Below are positions 1 to 13,300 of a stretch of DNA of 64,000 nt, piece after piece (within the stretch, counting starts at the first letter, position 1; each line of letters starts with the position of its first letter). The stretch lies in the NCBI GenBank assembly GCA_025786725.1, contig JAHLTZ010000013.1:604899-668898 (forward strand). The letters run 5' to 3'. This DNA is from Syncephalis fuscata (lineage: Eukaryota; Zoopagomycota; Zoopagomycetes; Zoopagales; Piptocephalidaceae). Below the pieces are notes generated by a model. It worked only from the letters and a program-made list of their open reading frames with translations. It was not told the origin of the DNA and did no database searches. Both the position numbers and the translations under genes were made by a program.

Positions 1-172
1 TGAATGGCTTTACTTGTTCGTTATCAGCACAAACATCCGGCTTTAGTAGAGCAAGTGTTAATTGAAGCGAGGACGGTGTCGTAGACGGTATAGCCGTATC
101 TTTTATACTACGCGTAATCATTGTATTTAATTGTCTATGCTGACCCATTCCACTACGACATAAACGCCACAT
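1..172 (-). CDS. Nucleoside diphosphate kinase, NME6-like, N-terminal part only
   Basis: Read on the minus strand from an ATG at 172, the frame stays open to the window edge (57 codons plus one base), so the gene continues outside the window. After an Arg/Ser/Thr-rich leader that looks like a mitochondrial presequence comes a segment reading LQLTLALLKPDV, which matches the first beta-strand of NDP kinases (usual form TLALIKPDA), especially the NME6 subgroup. NDP kinases move the gamma-phosphate between nucleoside triphosphates through a catalytic histidine; that part is not in the window. An in-frame upstream ATG at 232 would add 20 residues of hydrophobic sequence. I prefer 172 because it gives a basic, acid-free leader. 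The family assignment rests on one motif. Confidence 0.7.
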   Translation of the reverse strand, partial: MWRLCRSGMGQHRQLNTMITRSIKDTAIPSTTPSSLQLTLALLKPDVCADNEQVKPF

Positions 173-401
173 TGTAACTAATTGTTGAAACGGCAATAAT
201 ACACCAATACTGTATAGAATAAAAATAAACATAAAATAAAATAGTAAAGTGTTAATATTATTTAATCAAGTGTTATAATAATTATTAGGATCCGAATCTA
301 CCCGTATTAAGTGGTATGGATTAGCGCACAATCTGCTGATATCTATCTACAACACTCTCCTTTTTCGTTTGATCATTCAAGAAAGTGCTTCTTTGTGAAT
401 C

Positions 402-662
402 ATGTCAGCTCTTAACAAGTTCAACCACTTGATTGTGAACTCACTGTTCCGCCGTAATTCTGTGTTTCTTACCGGTATATTTGTCGGTGCTTTTGCCTTT
501 GAGATTGGCTATGATGGCGTGACAGAGCGTATCTGGAAGCGATTGAATCAAGGGGTAAGTTTGCTATGGATCCCAACAGCTCTACTCGTAACTATAGTAT
601 AGTATTAACGCGTTTAAATCTAGCGTACCTGGGATGATATCAAGGATCGTTATACTGCTTAG
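402..662 (+). CDS. QCR9: Cytochrome bc1 complex subunit 9 (QCR9/UQCR10)
   Basis: Two exons, 402-554 and 624-662, joined through a GTAAGT...TAG intron in phase 0, give 63 residues. This is the usual size for the smallest bc1 (complex III) subunit, which sits in the mitochondrial inner membrane next to the Rieske protein and cytochrome c1. The N-terminus carries LFRRNSVFL, then a single membrane helix (about residues 20-36), then the acidic GYDGVTERIWKRLNQG stretch. Exon 2 supplies WDDIKDRY, matching the conserved W-K-x-I-K-x-(R/K)-Y end of the family. Without the intron the protein would run into an unrelated tail, so the splice is needed. Divergent neighbour of the NDP kinase, with about 230 bp between their starts. 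Confidence 0.9.
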
Positions 663-1204
663 ATTTCCATCTAACAACAACAACAACTATAAATACAGCG
701 AAAATGAATAACATGACTACATATCGTGTGATTTACTATTTCAATGAACATTTTAGTTACTATTGTCTATTTATGTTACAATCAAGTGATGGATGTTCAT
801 TATATTTACCATGAAATGTATACACACACATATATATAGCCACAAATACATAGAAAAGTATATGATGTTTGATAGAGCGTTATAATGATTGTAAATGAAC
901 CAATAACTGTATTGCTTCGTGTTAACACCACATCTCTGTAACAATACAGGTGGATAGTTGATAGAAGAGAACGACAAGACTTTTATTCTATTAATAATAC
1001 ACGACTACTATTCTACACAGTATATTACACTCTACTGGTGTGAGTACACCCTTATTGTTCTGTTGACTACACACATTCTATTCTATTCATTCTGAAGTAA
1101 GCGTAGTTACTCCGTCTATACCTGTTACTGCTACTGCGCTTGTGCTTGTTGTTCTTGTTCTATTAAATAGTACGCAGTCTTGTTTGTCTATAGTGTATTT
1201 ATCT
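663..1204. other. Intergenic region, nothing recognised
   Basis: About 540 bp of AT-rich sequence between QCR9 and the PI 4-kinase gene. It has a short CAACAA run near 677 and no open frame with family features. It presumably holds the QCR9 3' end and the PI4K promoter, but no specific element could be identified. Confidence 0.5.
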
Positions 1205-4062
1205 ATGCAGCGTTATAGTTCTCGTCGTCATCAGTACCAGTACAGTAGTACGCCACCGCGAAAGACAAAATCACTCCATGCTCGACGTCGCCACTGGCTT
1301 CCACTATTTATTGCCCCACCACGGCCCCGTCTAGTCATTAGTACAGCGTCGCCGCCTATCGACTATTCCAAGCACTCATGGTCTCTCTCGTCTCCTCACT
1401 CTTCTTCTGACTCCTCTTCCTTTCCCTCCCCTTCCGCTCAGCAACCGACGACTGCCATGCCATGGCTCAACAGTCACAGACCCATCAATATACTGTTAGA
1501 TACACCGCCAGCCATTGATTCTCCCTATTTGGCATCCAATTCATCACAGCCATCTATTCTACTATCAAGTAATAGACATAGTCGCCAAGAAAAGGAAGAG
1601 GCTGCAGAAGAAGAGGAGGAGGAAGAGTCTGATAATGAAGATAATGAAGAAATCAATGTACGGCGTCCATTGTTGGGAAAATTATCTCATCAACCAAAAC
1701 GTCATCAAAATGATGGTAATAATTATGCGGTTTCAGAAGATTTAGTTACAAAACCTTTAGTAAAATTGTATCGACGAGGGAATAATGAAATGAAAGCTAG
1801 TTATGCAGTTATTTATTCACCACTTTATACACCTATCAATACATCAACGTCTATTGCTATTCCATCTATTAAGAGTTCTATGGATGGACGTCATAAGGGA
1901 TCTAGTGCTAGAATAGGTATGTCAGCATCACCTAGATCATCTGTGCCGGCTGTACCGGCAACGGATGAGGAGGGAACACTGAGACGGTCAACAAGACGAA
2001 AGCGTAAAGGGCGTAAGCGACAAGTAGATTTACGAATGAGTGTATTTCAACCACTTCCCAATGAATTAGAAAGTTGGCAGGTAAGTAAATAGTCCAGTAA
2101 CATTGATAGATACTAATTAATATTTGCTTGGTTAGACAGAAGTTGTTAGTTGTACACCATTTCATGCGCCTGTTAATAGCCGCGACTTTAACTCTAAAGT
2201 GGATAGAGTCAAGATGGCTATTAATAATAATATACAACCGGAGAGAAATGCGCAAGGGTCATCCGGATCGTATTTCTGTAGAATGTTGTTACCAAATAGT
2301 GATGAGGTGTCTACACGTTATCGATATGCGTTAGATCATAGAGATCCACCATTACAACGTACGCAAGTAGTGGGTATATTCAAACCAAAGAATGAAGAAC
2401 CATATGGACATTTAAATCCCAAATGGACTAAATGGCTACACCGTAACTGTTTCCCCTGTTTCTTTGGCCGTAGTTGGTAAGTAATATATACATAACTATA
2501 TAAATATGTAAATTATTAATGATGCTAATATGTTTTTAGTTTGATTCCTAATTTGGGATATTTATCAGAATCGGCAGCATTTCTACTTGATCAAAGACTA
2601 GGATTGAATATTGTGCCACATACTAATATTGCTCATTTAGCATCTACTTCATTCTATTATGGGAAGCGTAGACGTAGAAGAGCGAATAGAGAGCACAATG
2701 AGGAGGGAATGACTAGTACGGGGAATGACTATTTACCGCAAAAGATTGGTAGTTTTCAATTATTTGTTGATGGCTATGAAGATGCCGACAAGTTCTTCTC
2801 TAATCATCCCTGGACTGAGGATGATGCACCTGAAGTAGATCCAGCAGTTGATTATACCAAGAAGAATGCAACTGCTGAATTTAGATGGTCAGCGTCTATT
2901 AAAAAGCAATTTCAAGAAGAATTTGAGAAATTAGTGATATTAGACTATCTAATGCGTAATACAGGTGAATAGATAGTATTGATTGCAAATTGTCAATGTA
3001 TTTATTAGTATATTTGTAGATCGTGGTATGGATAATTGGATGATCAAGTGGTGTATGGCACCTGATGAACATCCAGCTGGTTGGTGTACTACAAGTGAAG
3101 AAGATTGTAGTCAATTACATACTACTGCCACTACTACTGCTGCTGCTGCCACTAATCATTATAATGTACAATCTGATATTATATTTAATGATCACTCAAG
3201 TGATCATACGTCAAAGCAGGCTACTAGATCATTGCGTAATACAAATAGTGATTTAATTACACCAGAGTATTTATCTGGTCCATCTACAGCATCACCATCT
3301 AATAGTACACGTCCTCATTTACATATTGCCGCTATTGATAATGGATTGGCCTTTCCGTGGAAGCATCCAGATGAATGGCGCTCTTATCCATTTGGTTGGC
3401 TTAGTCTGCCTTCTAGTATTATAGAGAGACCATTTTCGGAATTTACTCGACAGGCGATGCTAACTAAATTGACGAATCATCGATGGTGGGAGCGTACAGT
3501 GCAGTCACTCCACGCGCTATTCCGTCAAGATGAAGACTTCAACGAACGTATGTTTCATCGCCAATTATCGGTAATTAAAGGACAGGCTTGGAATTTGGTA
3601 GAGTGCCTAAGGGATCCGACGAAAGGCCCAGTTCATCTGTGTGATATGGTGGCCGTGGCAGTTATTGAGGAAGAGGTGGATGCGCCGTCACCGCTACCGG
3701 TAGATCCGAACCACCCGCCAGCCATACCGCTTACTGAACAGCAACTGGATGGAGATGGAGAGGAGGGTGGTGAATCACCGCCAAGGCCGCCGCATTCACT
3801 AGCTCGGTTAAAGGAGTCACGGTATAGACGTAGTGTCCATAGTTTGAGAAGTGCGACGAGTAATCGGTCACAGCACAGTAGACGTAGTAATCGCAGTGGC
3901 CACGCTGCAGCCACCGCTACCGCTACTGGTACTTATCATGGGGCGTTGCCGCCTAACTATTTTGATGCACCGGCAGCAACAACAAGAACCCGACGGCGAC
4001 AACGTGTAAAAGAACGACTACAATTTCTCACACAAATACGACCTTGTTTTACATGGTGTTAA
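1205..4062 (+). CDS. LSB6: Type II phosphatidylinositol 4-kinase (LSB6/PI4KII)
   Basis: Four exons (1205-2080, 2136-2476, 2540-2964, 3020-4062) join in frame to 894 residues. The first about 330 residues are low complexity (Ser/Pro-rich, then an acidic EEEEEE block, then basic) and not conserved. The catalytic part is unmistakable: a GSSGSYF glycine loop, the FKPKNEEPYG lysine motif (about residue 374), NPKWTKWL, a CFPCFFG cysteine cluster standing where animal enzymes have the palmitoylated CCPCC, LGYLSE, the DRGMDNW catalytic loop (about 548) and AAIDNGLAFP (about 650), the metal-binding DNG. A Ser/Thr/Asn-rich insert of about 80 residues separates the last two, and a basic tail of about 150 residues follows. 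The enzyme makes PI4P on Golgi, endosomal and vacuolar membranes. The ATG at 1205 is the first in frame; the open frame upstream has no ATG. Intron 1 has a clear TACTAAT branch point (2111) and intron 3 uses a GTGAAT donor. Confidence 0.95.
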
Positions 4063-7000
4063 TATTACAAGTTGTTAGTGCTGATGATCCTGTTTGTTAT
4101 TCATATTAGTTGGTTGATTGATCAATAGTGTTTTTATTTTATTGATAAAGTAAATGATTAAATTGATCTATTGATTGGTGGCATTAATGGGATATGCATT
4201 AATGCAGCGGCTGGTGCATGCACCTAGCTGAAAACCAAGCATTAATAATGCCCCTTGTTTGTATATAGCATGGCCATACTGCTGACAGTAAGATGAATGT
4301 CGCCGCCTTGTTTGTTAAAAGTCTGGCCTATGCCCGTGGCAAGTTCATGTTTCACACAACAAGCACCAAATTGTACGCAATTTAGGCGCCATCGGTGCAC
4401 AATTGAACGTGGGGCCGGATGGTGCGCAATGTGAATGATTTGATTGTTTGATTATATTGTGATTGGGTCTCAAATGACTATAGCCAATAAAATTCGCGCA
4501 ATTGAACTAGACATTCTTTCTATTGAAAATGAAACTAGGTGGTGAGTGACGTCAGTCATCAAAATATTTATTATCATAGATTTATTATCCAATATACATA
4601 CTGAATATATGCATATATCCTTTATCATTGCCATTTATACTTTTACTATTGTATATCATTTTATAAGTAGAAAAGTAAAAGAAAATATAGCCAGTACAGT
4701 TATCGTGTACAACAGTTTTGTATGTACAGTATTAACAGCAGTAGCAGATCGCACTATTATAATGATACTAAAGAGTTGTTCAATGACTATGCTAGCAGTG
4801 CTTTCTACATCATTGCTGTTGTATGTAAACTGCTGCTACATATGACAACTGTGGCGGCTACATACCGCCAAAGTCTTTATATGCTTTGGTTTACTATAGA
4901 TCTGCAATGCTCTATAGTAATGACAAATCAAAAGACAAAATTTACAGCACATATTTAACATAGCATATAAAGAAGCCAGAAATGCACTTACCGTGTCAAT
5001 AAAACTGTCAATACTAGTGATTGGAGTAATGAAGGTAAGATTACAAAAGAGCAATGCAAGTACATAGTGTAGAAGGTGTTTGTACATAACTAGTAGCCAG
5101 TCAACTACTGACACTATTTAGATGGTATATATGGAGTGTACAAGTATATGCAATGGATATATGCTATCAAGTGTGAAGAAAGAGAAAGGGAAATGTGATG
5201 ACGTAGATTGTGAGATGTGAGCCTGTCAGTCAATATTTATAAACAGCCGAGTTTAATTTATCAATAAATGGAGTGTAAATAATAAAAGTCAATCTATCCA
5301 ACATGTCGGTACATCATAAAACAACAAGTGAAGCAATAATGCATTAAGAATAAAAGCTATTTGGTATTAAAACTATTCATTATTATAAAAAATATATTTA
5401 GTATAATAACGAGTATAATAAAAAATATTTTACTACCAAATAATAAGCCATTACCATATAATATGTTTTTAGTAAATAATGAGTTACAATATAAGAAATA
5501 ATAACAAATAATAAAGACAGCTTGCGATAAAATATACTGATTTATTCTATATACTAATAAAAGAGCAATAACAATACATCATAGCGTATTAGTGGTAGTC
5601 TATACACAGTGTAGCAATATATCCTGAATGTTGCATAGAAAAGAACTACAGTGTAGATATTTGTCGTACAGTTTTGTTAGTAAGTAGCACGGTTTATTAT
5701 TAGCTGTCCATCAAGGACTATAGCTATAGTGCTGGGCAGTGAGTTAAATAACGCATGTGGTACTTGTGAAGCTAGTAAAACACATTTACTCCTGATAAGG
5801 CGAGATAATAAGTACAGGCCAAGCATGAACAATAGCATGGCATGCATAAGCAACTAGCATGGCGAGCATGATCAACTGCGTATAACGTCTATTTCTATGC
5901 GCTGTAATGTCATTTATTATTTCATGAACAGTTAGTGACTTTGTATAAAACAAATATACCATTGTTCAAGGTTCGGGGCCATTGTATTCAGCCCAAATAT
6001 CTAACAGCTAAATATATCCATTGCTTGATTAGTGTAACCAACTATCTTGCACTTAACGGAGGGACTATCTGGTGTAACGAACAGCAACTTGAAACGTCTT
6101 GCCAACCTATATTCAATATGTATTCTACTATACACAGGTGGGTGCCTTGACAACCTACCATGTTGTACTTGTTTTACTAGCAAGTATTATTAGATTTGTT
6201 ACTGATTGCTGGTGATGATATGTCATGTTACTACCACGTGCCGGCGTCGTGGATGTGTGACGCTACCGTGTGATGCCTCATTTGATTTCTAATGGTAAAG
6301 ATATGACGACCCGACCACGATAATGACTATATGGAGATAGTAATAGCGATTGCGGTAACGAGTTTTCCCGTAAATATATCCGGTACTTCAGCGGCCGAGT
6401 ACGTGACACTGATGGACACTATAAAATTCACAGCTGGTTAAGTATTATAGGAGATGTATATAGTGTGGTATATACTGTGGGTATGTTTCTCCTTTCTCCC
6501 CCGTTTCCCTTTCGAACTTTGTTGTCTCTTGTAGCCACGACTATCCTTATTTGAGCAAACGAAAGTGAGGGACGGCCTCTGAACGACTCCACCACCACCA
6601 CCACCTATTCTTGTACTTATTACTACAAACGACAACCAGACAGACAAACAAGGGGGCATCATCATTTGCATGAATTAAAACATTGAAACAAGTCGGTTTA
6701 TTTGATCCAGCCGGTTAGTTTTATTTCGATACAAGAGCCCGCTACACAGGCCAGTATTTTGCAGCTATTGTCCAAGCCCCGTTTTCTGGTTATTTGAATA
6801 GGGACGCCAGTTTTACCGGTACGTGTCTATATAGTTCTGTGCTTGCGCGTGGTCCTTGTTGGCCATATGGATAAATAGCTAAAAGCGGCCTGAAGAGTCT
6901 TTTTTTCTTTCCGTATTGCTCTATTAATTTTACCATTCATTTTCTTTTGCTTCACCGGTGGGACAAAAGTATTGCAGCCTAAATAGCTTGGCATATTTAT

Positions 7001-7246
7001 CTACACGAACATTTTCTTTACTAGGCCTTTTGCTTTTCTTTTTATTGCCTACTCTCTTTTTTTCCCTATTGCCAGTCAGTCTCAGTGCTGCTTAATAGTG
7101 GTGACCTTTCGTGGCTGCCATAAAACGGTCATACACAACCTAACCTATCTTTCTCTACCTTCTATAACGAGTAGTACTACGTATCTAATCAAAATTTTTT
7201 TATTATTTAAAGAACATTTATACGTATCTACGTACACGATATCATA
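4063..7246. other. Gene-poor 3.2 kb region with a decayed dispersed repeat
   Basis: No frame here shows a recognisable protein. Between about 4440 and 5110 lies a degraded copy of the dispersed inverted-repeat family described at 44.9 and 58.1 kb (listed separately). 5280-5560 is very AT-rich. 6480-6530 and 6900-7100 are pyrimidine-rich, the latter just upstream of the phosphate transporter start, as is common in fungal promoters. I see no tRNA or rRNA. Confidence 0.5.
4440..5115. repeat. Diverged copy of dispersed inverted-repeat family
   Basis: The segment starting near 4465 (GGGTCTCAAATGACTA, then AATAAAATTCGCGCAATTGAA) matches the left end of the better preserved copy at 58105 (GGGGGTCAAATGACTA, then AATAACATTCGCGCAATTGAA). 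The following GGTGGTGAGTGACGTCAGTCATCAAAAT motif area also corresponds. 4985-5030 resembles 44645-44695 (both contain GTGTCAAT or GTGTCAAA followed by ATTGGAGTAA). The copy is clearly older than those in the right-hand part of the window. Confidence 0.6.
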
Positions 7247-9817
7247 ATGAAATTCGAACGACAGCTCGAACTTAACGCAAATCCCGACTGGATTGATTAT
7301 TACATCAAGTAAGTATTATATTATAGTCCACTTGGACCAGTATTTAACCGGATATTAATATATGTATTTTATAGTTATGGTCGGCTAAAGAAATTGACCT
7401 ACAAGGAAGAAAAGGTCACTTCAGAACTACGATCGACAGGCAGTCTTGAACAAGGACTTGAATCGCCAGGATGTCCGTCTAAAACACTTATGACGTTCCA
7501 AGATGCGGTCGAACAAGAATTAGGCCATGTTGTATCGTTCTACCAAGCAACTGAATCATCACTTTATGAACGTCTCGACCAGTTGACCCGCCATTGTTTG
7601 GAAGAAAAGACCCGTCGTGAAATTGAAGCCGATGAATCGAATACTCCGTATATTCATCCACATTGGTGGGAAGGCGGCTGGACAGACGCACAAGTACCCA
7701 TGGCTGAAGCACGTAAAAATGATACTTTGAGTGCGCCTTCTCATACAATTAGCGGTATTACCGAAGAAGATATTCATTCTGACACTTATACCATTGCCTC
7801 GGCACGCCATATGGGCCAGTTACGTTCCGGCCTTTCATCACCCACCGTATCGATGCATGGTGGCGCTTCGGACGATGACGAACTAAAGGATGAAGCCCGT
7901 CAATTGTTTATGCAACTATCAGAATTGGAACGTTACGCGCAGCTTAATCGTTCTGGTTTTGATAAGATTCTAAAGAAACACGATAAAGTAATGGGATCAA
8001 CGCTACGTAAATGGTTTATGAATGAACGAGTCGACATGGCACGTCCATTCCAATCTGATACGCAAAGCACTTTGCGTCGTAAAATCCTTCGAGTGGAGGT
8101 TCTTCATGGATTTGCAGCTCGTATTGATAATTCACGTAAAAATGGTACATTGCTACGCCGTTTACTTCGTGATAAAATCACTTTTTCACGCAACACCGTA
8201 TGGCGTGATATGATTAATCGTGAGCGTATGATGTCAACGGTTGATGTTGACTCACCGGAAGATATTGAGGAAGCACTTGAACGGCCACACAATCGTATGC
8301 GGCTCTTTGGACGTGAGCTGCCATTTCCGCGCATTCCACGCAGCTTTATAATTGGTGTGCCATGTGTTATCATTTTTATTGTGTTGCTTTGCCTACCAAT
8401 CATGAATAACTCATCGGAACGCAATTGTCTGGCTCTTCTCGTATTGGCCTCTTTGTTCTGGGCCTTTGAAATTGTACCGCTCTTTGTTACTTCAATGCTA
8501 GTGCCATTCCTCGTTGTTATTTTAGGTGTTATGCGCGATGCTGAGGGCAATGCATTGCCAGCACCAAAAGCAACCAAGACTATTTTTGGCGCTATGTTTT
8601 CACCAGTAATTATGCTATTGCTGGGTGGCTTTGCTATTGCTGCTGCATTTAGCAAATATCATATTGCTCGTAAGATTGCTGCTGTTGTACTTTCCAAGGC
8701 GGGTACACGACCAGAAGTTGTACTTATTTCAAATATGGCAGTGGCCGCCTTCCTCAGTATGTGGATCAGTAATGTGGCTGCACCTGTTCTTTGCTTCTCG
8801 CTACTCGAACCGGTACTTCGTTCTATGCCGTCGACTTCAAATTACGGTAAAAGTCTTGTACTAGGTATTGCGCTTGCCTCAAATGTTGGCGGTATGATGT
8901 CGCCCATCAGTTCACCTCAGAACTTGATTTCGATTGATGTCCAAAAACCATCGCCATCCTGGGGCTCTTGGTTTGCCGTTGCTTTACCCGTGGCCATTAT
9001 ATCGCTATTTGGCGTCTGGGCCTTACTCATGATCACTTATAAGCCACACCGCGAGAAGGACACTGTTGTTACCATTCGTAAATACGATGAAGCATTTGGC
9101 TGGAAACAATATTTTATTATTGCCGTTACTCTATGCACCGTTGTTCTTTGGTGTATCGAGTCACAGCTTAAAAGTTATGTCGGTGATATGGGTGTTTTAG
9201 CTATTATTCCACTTGTTGTATTCTTCGGTTCAGGCCTACTTACCAAGGAGGATTTCAACAATTTCTTGTGGACAGTTATTATGCTTGCTATGGGTGGTAT
9301 TGCCCTGGGTCAAGCTGTTAACAGCTCGGGTCTATTGCACACCATTGCCACGGAGATTAGTGAGGCCGAAAAGGGCTTTTCACTTTGGGCTGTGACGGCA
9401 GTATTTGCTCTTTTAATGGCGGTTATTGCTACATTTATATCGCATACTGTGGCGGCACTTGTCATTCTACCTGTGGTCAATGTCGTCGGCCAGAGTATGC
9501 CAGAGCCACATGCTCGACTAATGGTTATGGTAAGTCTTTAAAGCAGTACAGTGACTATAGTCATTGCTATTTCTTCTAAACATTAACTAACAAATATTTA
9601 TTACTATTAATAGGTCTGCACAATGATTTGTTCCGGTGCTATGGGATTGCCAGTCTCAGGATTCCCCAATATGACGGCTATTATGCTTGAAGATTCAATG
9701 GGTCGTAATTATTTGAAAACGATCGATTTTATCAAAGTTGGTGTACCGGCCACGCTGTTCACTGCATTAGTGTCAGTATCGCTAGGTTACGGTATCTTGT
9801 TGGCTCTTGGATTCTAA
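7247..9817 (+). CDS. SPX-domain low-affinity phosphate transporter (PHO87/90/91 type, SLC13 superfamily)
   Basis: Exons 7247-7308, 7375-9529 and 9614-9817 give 806 residues. The start MKFERQLE followed by DWIDYYINYGRLKKLTY is a classical SPX N-terminus. The SPX domain ends about residue 215 with the helix NRSGFDKILKKHDK, whose lysines bind inositol pyrophosphates. The C-terminal about 480 residues form a hydrophobic Na+/sulfate-carboxylate (SLC13/ArsB) transporter fold with about a dozen membrane segments, including GIALASNVGGMMSPISSPQN and SGAMGLPVSGFPN, matching the two ion-binding hairpin signatures (SNIGG..TP.G..PN and the second, similar one). Fungal relatives import phosphate at the plasma membrane (Pho87/90) or export it from the vacuole (Pho91). 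The sequence does not decide which, although direct continuity of SPX and transporter is shared by all three. Both introns have GTAAGT donors. Confidence 0.93.
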
Positions 9818-10373
9818 AATGTTCATTTCTATAACGTTCTTTCCTTTCTCTTCTACTTACTATAACTTACTTCTTAGCGTTATATTTTTATATCGAATAA
9901 GAAGAATAAATACACAGTTATAACATAATGAGCTATCCATTTTTATTTAATATTTTAACATTGTAATAATTGAGTAATTAAAATATGGATATTTAAATAA
10001 TGTTCATTGTATCGCTTTACTAAAATGGTGAAGATGAGCACAATACACAAATAATGGCAATGGTTTGATAGAAAGCTAGAGTAATGTAATCATATTGCTT
10101 TTTGCTTGGACATCGACAATGAAACCATGTTTATTACTAAAGCTTGCATAGCTGAATAGGTGCAACTAAATTCAGACTTGCTGGTAATATAATGACGCCA
10201 TTGATTAAAAGACGAATAAATCGGGACATTGGCTAGAACTTGGTATACAAATAAGCTGATTGGCAAGTGCCAACTGATCTTGCTCTTGCCGAATATATAC
10301 CTAAATTATATCGGACTAGTAGCCTAGCCATATTACTAATGCTAGCTTCTTGAATGTACCGGTTATTCTATGT
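9818..10373. other. Intergenic region between two convergent genes
   Basis: About 550 bp of AT-rich DNA holding the presumed 3' ends of the phosphate transporter (plus strand) and of the microexon gene (minus strand). No further gene-like signal. Confidence 0.4.
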
Positions 10374-13300
10374 CTATAAAAATATAACACATGCTATAGA
10401 GTTAATGTATAAACTAGCAATACACAATGCCACTTACTAGCTATTAGTGTTAAGTCGTTGGTATACACGGTAAATATCAGTTAATTAGTACATAATTAGC
10501 TAAGACACAGAATCACTTACGACCTATCAATATTGATTTGTCAATACATATAATGAGCACACAGTTAATGCATGGCTGCTTGCAACAAAATGTCACTTAC
10601 AGCCTATTAGCATTGAGTTTTCGATACAAAAAATAACCATGCAGTTAGCGCATAGCCAATTGATATACGGTGCCACTTACGATCTATTAAGGTTGAGTCA
10701 TTTATAAACACAGTATAAATTATTTAATCAGTGGATAGTTAGCTACCATAAAATCCACGTACTCTCTATTAATGTTAGATTATTGGTAAGGACAATTTAT
10801 AGTATAGAATTAGGATATGGTCAATTAATATACAACATCACTTACGATCTATTAATGTTAAATCATTGGCAGACACAATGCATAGTATGTAATTAGCGCA
10901 TAATCACTTAGTGTAAAACACTACTTACTGCCTATTAATATTAAGTTGTTGATACACACAGTGGCCAATATATAATCAGTGTATAGCTAATTGATATACA
11001 ATGCCACTTACAGCCTATTAAGTTGTCAATGAATACATTAAAGATTATTTAATTAGTATATAATCAATCAATAAACAGTATCACTTACGAGCTATCAATA
11101 TTAATTTGTTGATACACACAATTCATAGCATGGAATTAGTGCATAGTTACTTAATATATAATGTTACATACCGACTATTGGTGTCAATTCGTTGACATAC
11201 ACAGTATATGATAAGCAGTCGATATATAGTCAATTAATAAACAGTATCACTTACTGCCTATTAATATTAATTTTTAATACACATAATGATTACATAATTA
11301 ATTTATGGCTGAGTGCCATAAAATACCGCTTACAGTCTATTAGCATTGAATTGTCAATACACGCAATAAACATTCAATTAGTGCATAGTCAATTGATATA
11401 AAATATTACTTACCATCTATTAATATTAAATTGTTGACAAACAGTAAATGGTGTGCAATTAATGTATAGCCAATTATTATATAATACCACTTACCAACTA
11501 TTGATATTAAATTATTGATAGACACAATACATAGTATGTAATTAGTGCATAATCCCGTAATATACAATACCACTTACTGTCTATTAATATTAAGTTTTTG
11601 GTATACACGGTAGACAGTCTATAATCAGCGTATAAATAATTGACATACAATATCACTTACAGCCTATTGAGTTGTCAGTAAATACAGTATAGATTATTTA
11701 ATTAGTAGTTAGCTAATTGCCATAAAATATCACTTACTCTCTATTAGTGTTAATTTGTTGATACGCACAATCCACAACATATAATTAGCGCATAGCCAAT
11801 TAATGCACGGTGCCACTTACTCTCTATCAATGTTTTAACATTGATAAACACAATACATAACATGTGATCAGTGAAAAGTTATTAATATACAACACTACTT
11901 ACTGTCTATTAATATTATTTGATTGATAAACGTAATGCATAGCATTTAATCAGTGTATATCTAATTGACGCAATATCACTTACCTTCTATTACGTTATTA
12001 ATACATGAAATAATCATGTAATTAGTACAAGCCAATTGATATACAATACCACTTACCCGCTATTGATATTAAGTTGTTAGCAGAAATAATACATAGTATG
12101 TAATTGGTTCATAGTCAATAATATAAAATACTACTTACGCTCTATTATTTATAATATATTAATACATAATTAATAATATAAATGCTACTTACTGCCTATT
12201 ATTATTAATTTGTTGGTATACACAATAAACAGTATTAATCAGTGCATATCCAATTAATATACGATGCCACTTACAAACTATTAATATTGCATTGTTGATA
12301 CAAATAGCCAATAGTATATAATTAGCGCATATTCAATTAGTATATGATGCCACTTACAAACTATCAATATCAAATTGTTGATGCAAATAGCACATAGTAT
12401 ATAATTAGTGTAAAATTACTTATTACATGATTACTTACCGCCTGTTAATATTAAGTTGTTAATACACACAGTAAGCATATAATTAGTGCATAGCCAATTA
12501 CCATACAGTACTACCTACAGTCTATTAAGTTGCCAATAACATATTATAGATTATGTGATTAGTAGATAGCTTATCAATGCACGGCGCCACTTACATTCTT
12601 TTAAGACCAGGTTTTGACCCACATGAAAGATATCATTTAATTAATACGCAGCCAATTAATATACAGTACCACTTACTCTCTATTAGTATTAGATTGTGGA
12701 CGCATACAATAATAATATAATTAGTAAATACTCAATTGCTATACAATACCGCTTACCATCTATAGCATTAGGTTGTTAATACGTACAATATTCAATAAAT
12801 GATTAGTGCATAGCTGGTACATATAAAATATCACTTACAGTCTATTGTCAATAAACATATTATAGGTTGTGTAATTAGTAGATAACCGATTAATCCACGG
12901 TGCCACTTACAAGCTATAAGCATTAAATTGTTGACCCACACAATAGATATCATTTAATTAATACCCAGTCGATTGATATACAGTACCACTTACCAGCTAT
13001 TGATATTCAATCATCGATACACACAATGCATAGAATGTAATTAGTGCATAACCATCTAATATACAATACCACTTACTGCCTATTGATATTGATTCGTTGA
13101 TAAATACAGTGGACAGTATATAATTAGTGTATAACTAACTGACATACAATACCACCTACATTCTATTAATTTATTGATAAACACCACAAATGTCACGTAA
13201 TTAGTGTATAATCACTAAATATATCATGCCACCTACTTTCTATTAACATTAAATTGTTGATACACGCAGCGCATATCATGTAGTTAGCTTATATTTAATT

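Noticed and set aside
4546-5114. Open frames of 78-99 codons on both strands near 4.5-5.1 kb
   Set aside because: They fall in a diverged copy of a dispersed repeat, are low in complexity and have no counterpart as frames in the better copies.
8104-8655. 183-codon open frame on the minus strand
   Set aside because: It is the antisense shadow of the conserved phosphate transporter exon.
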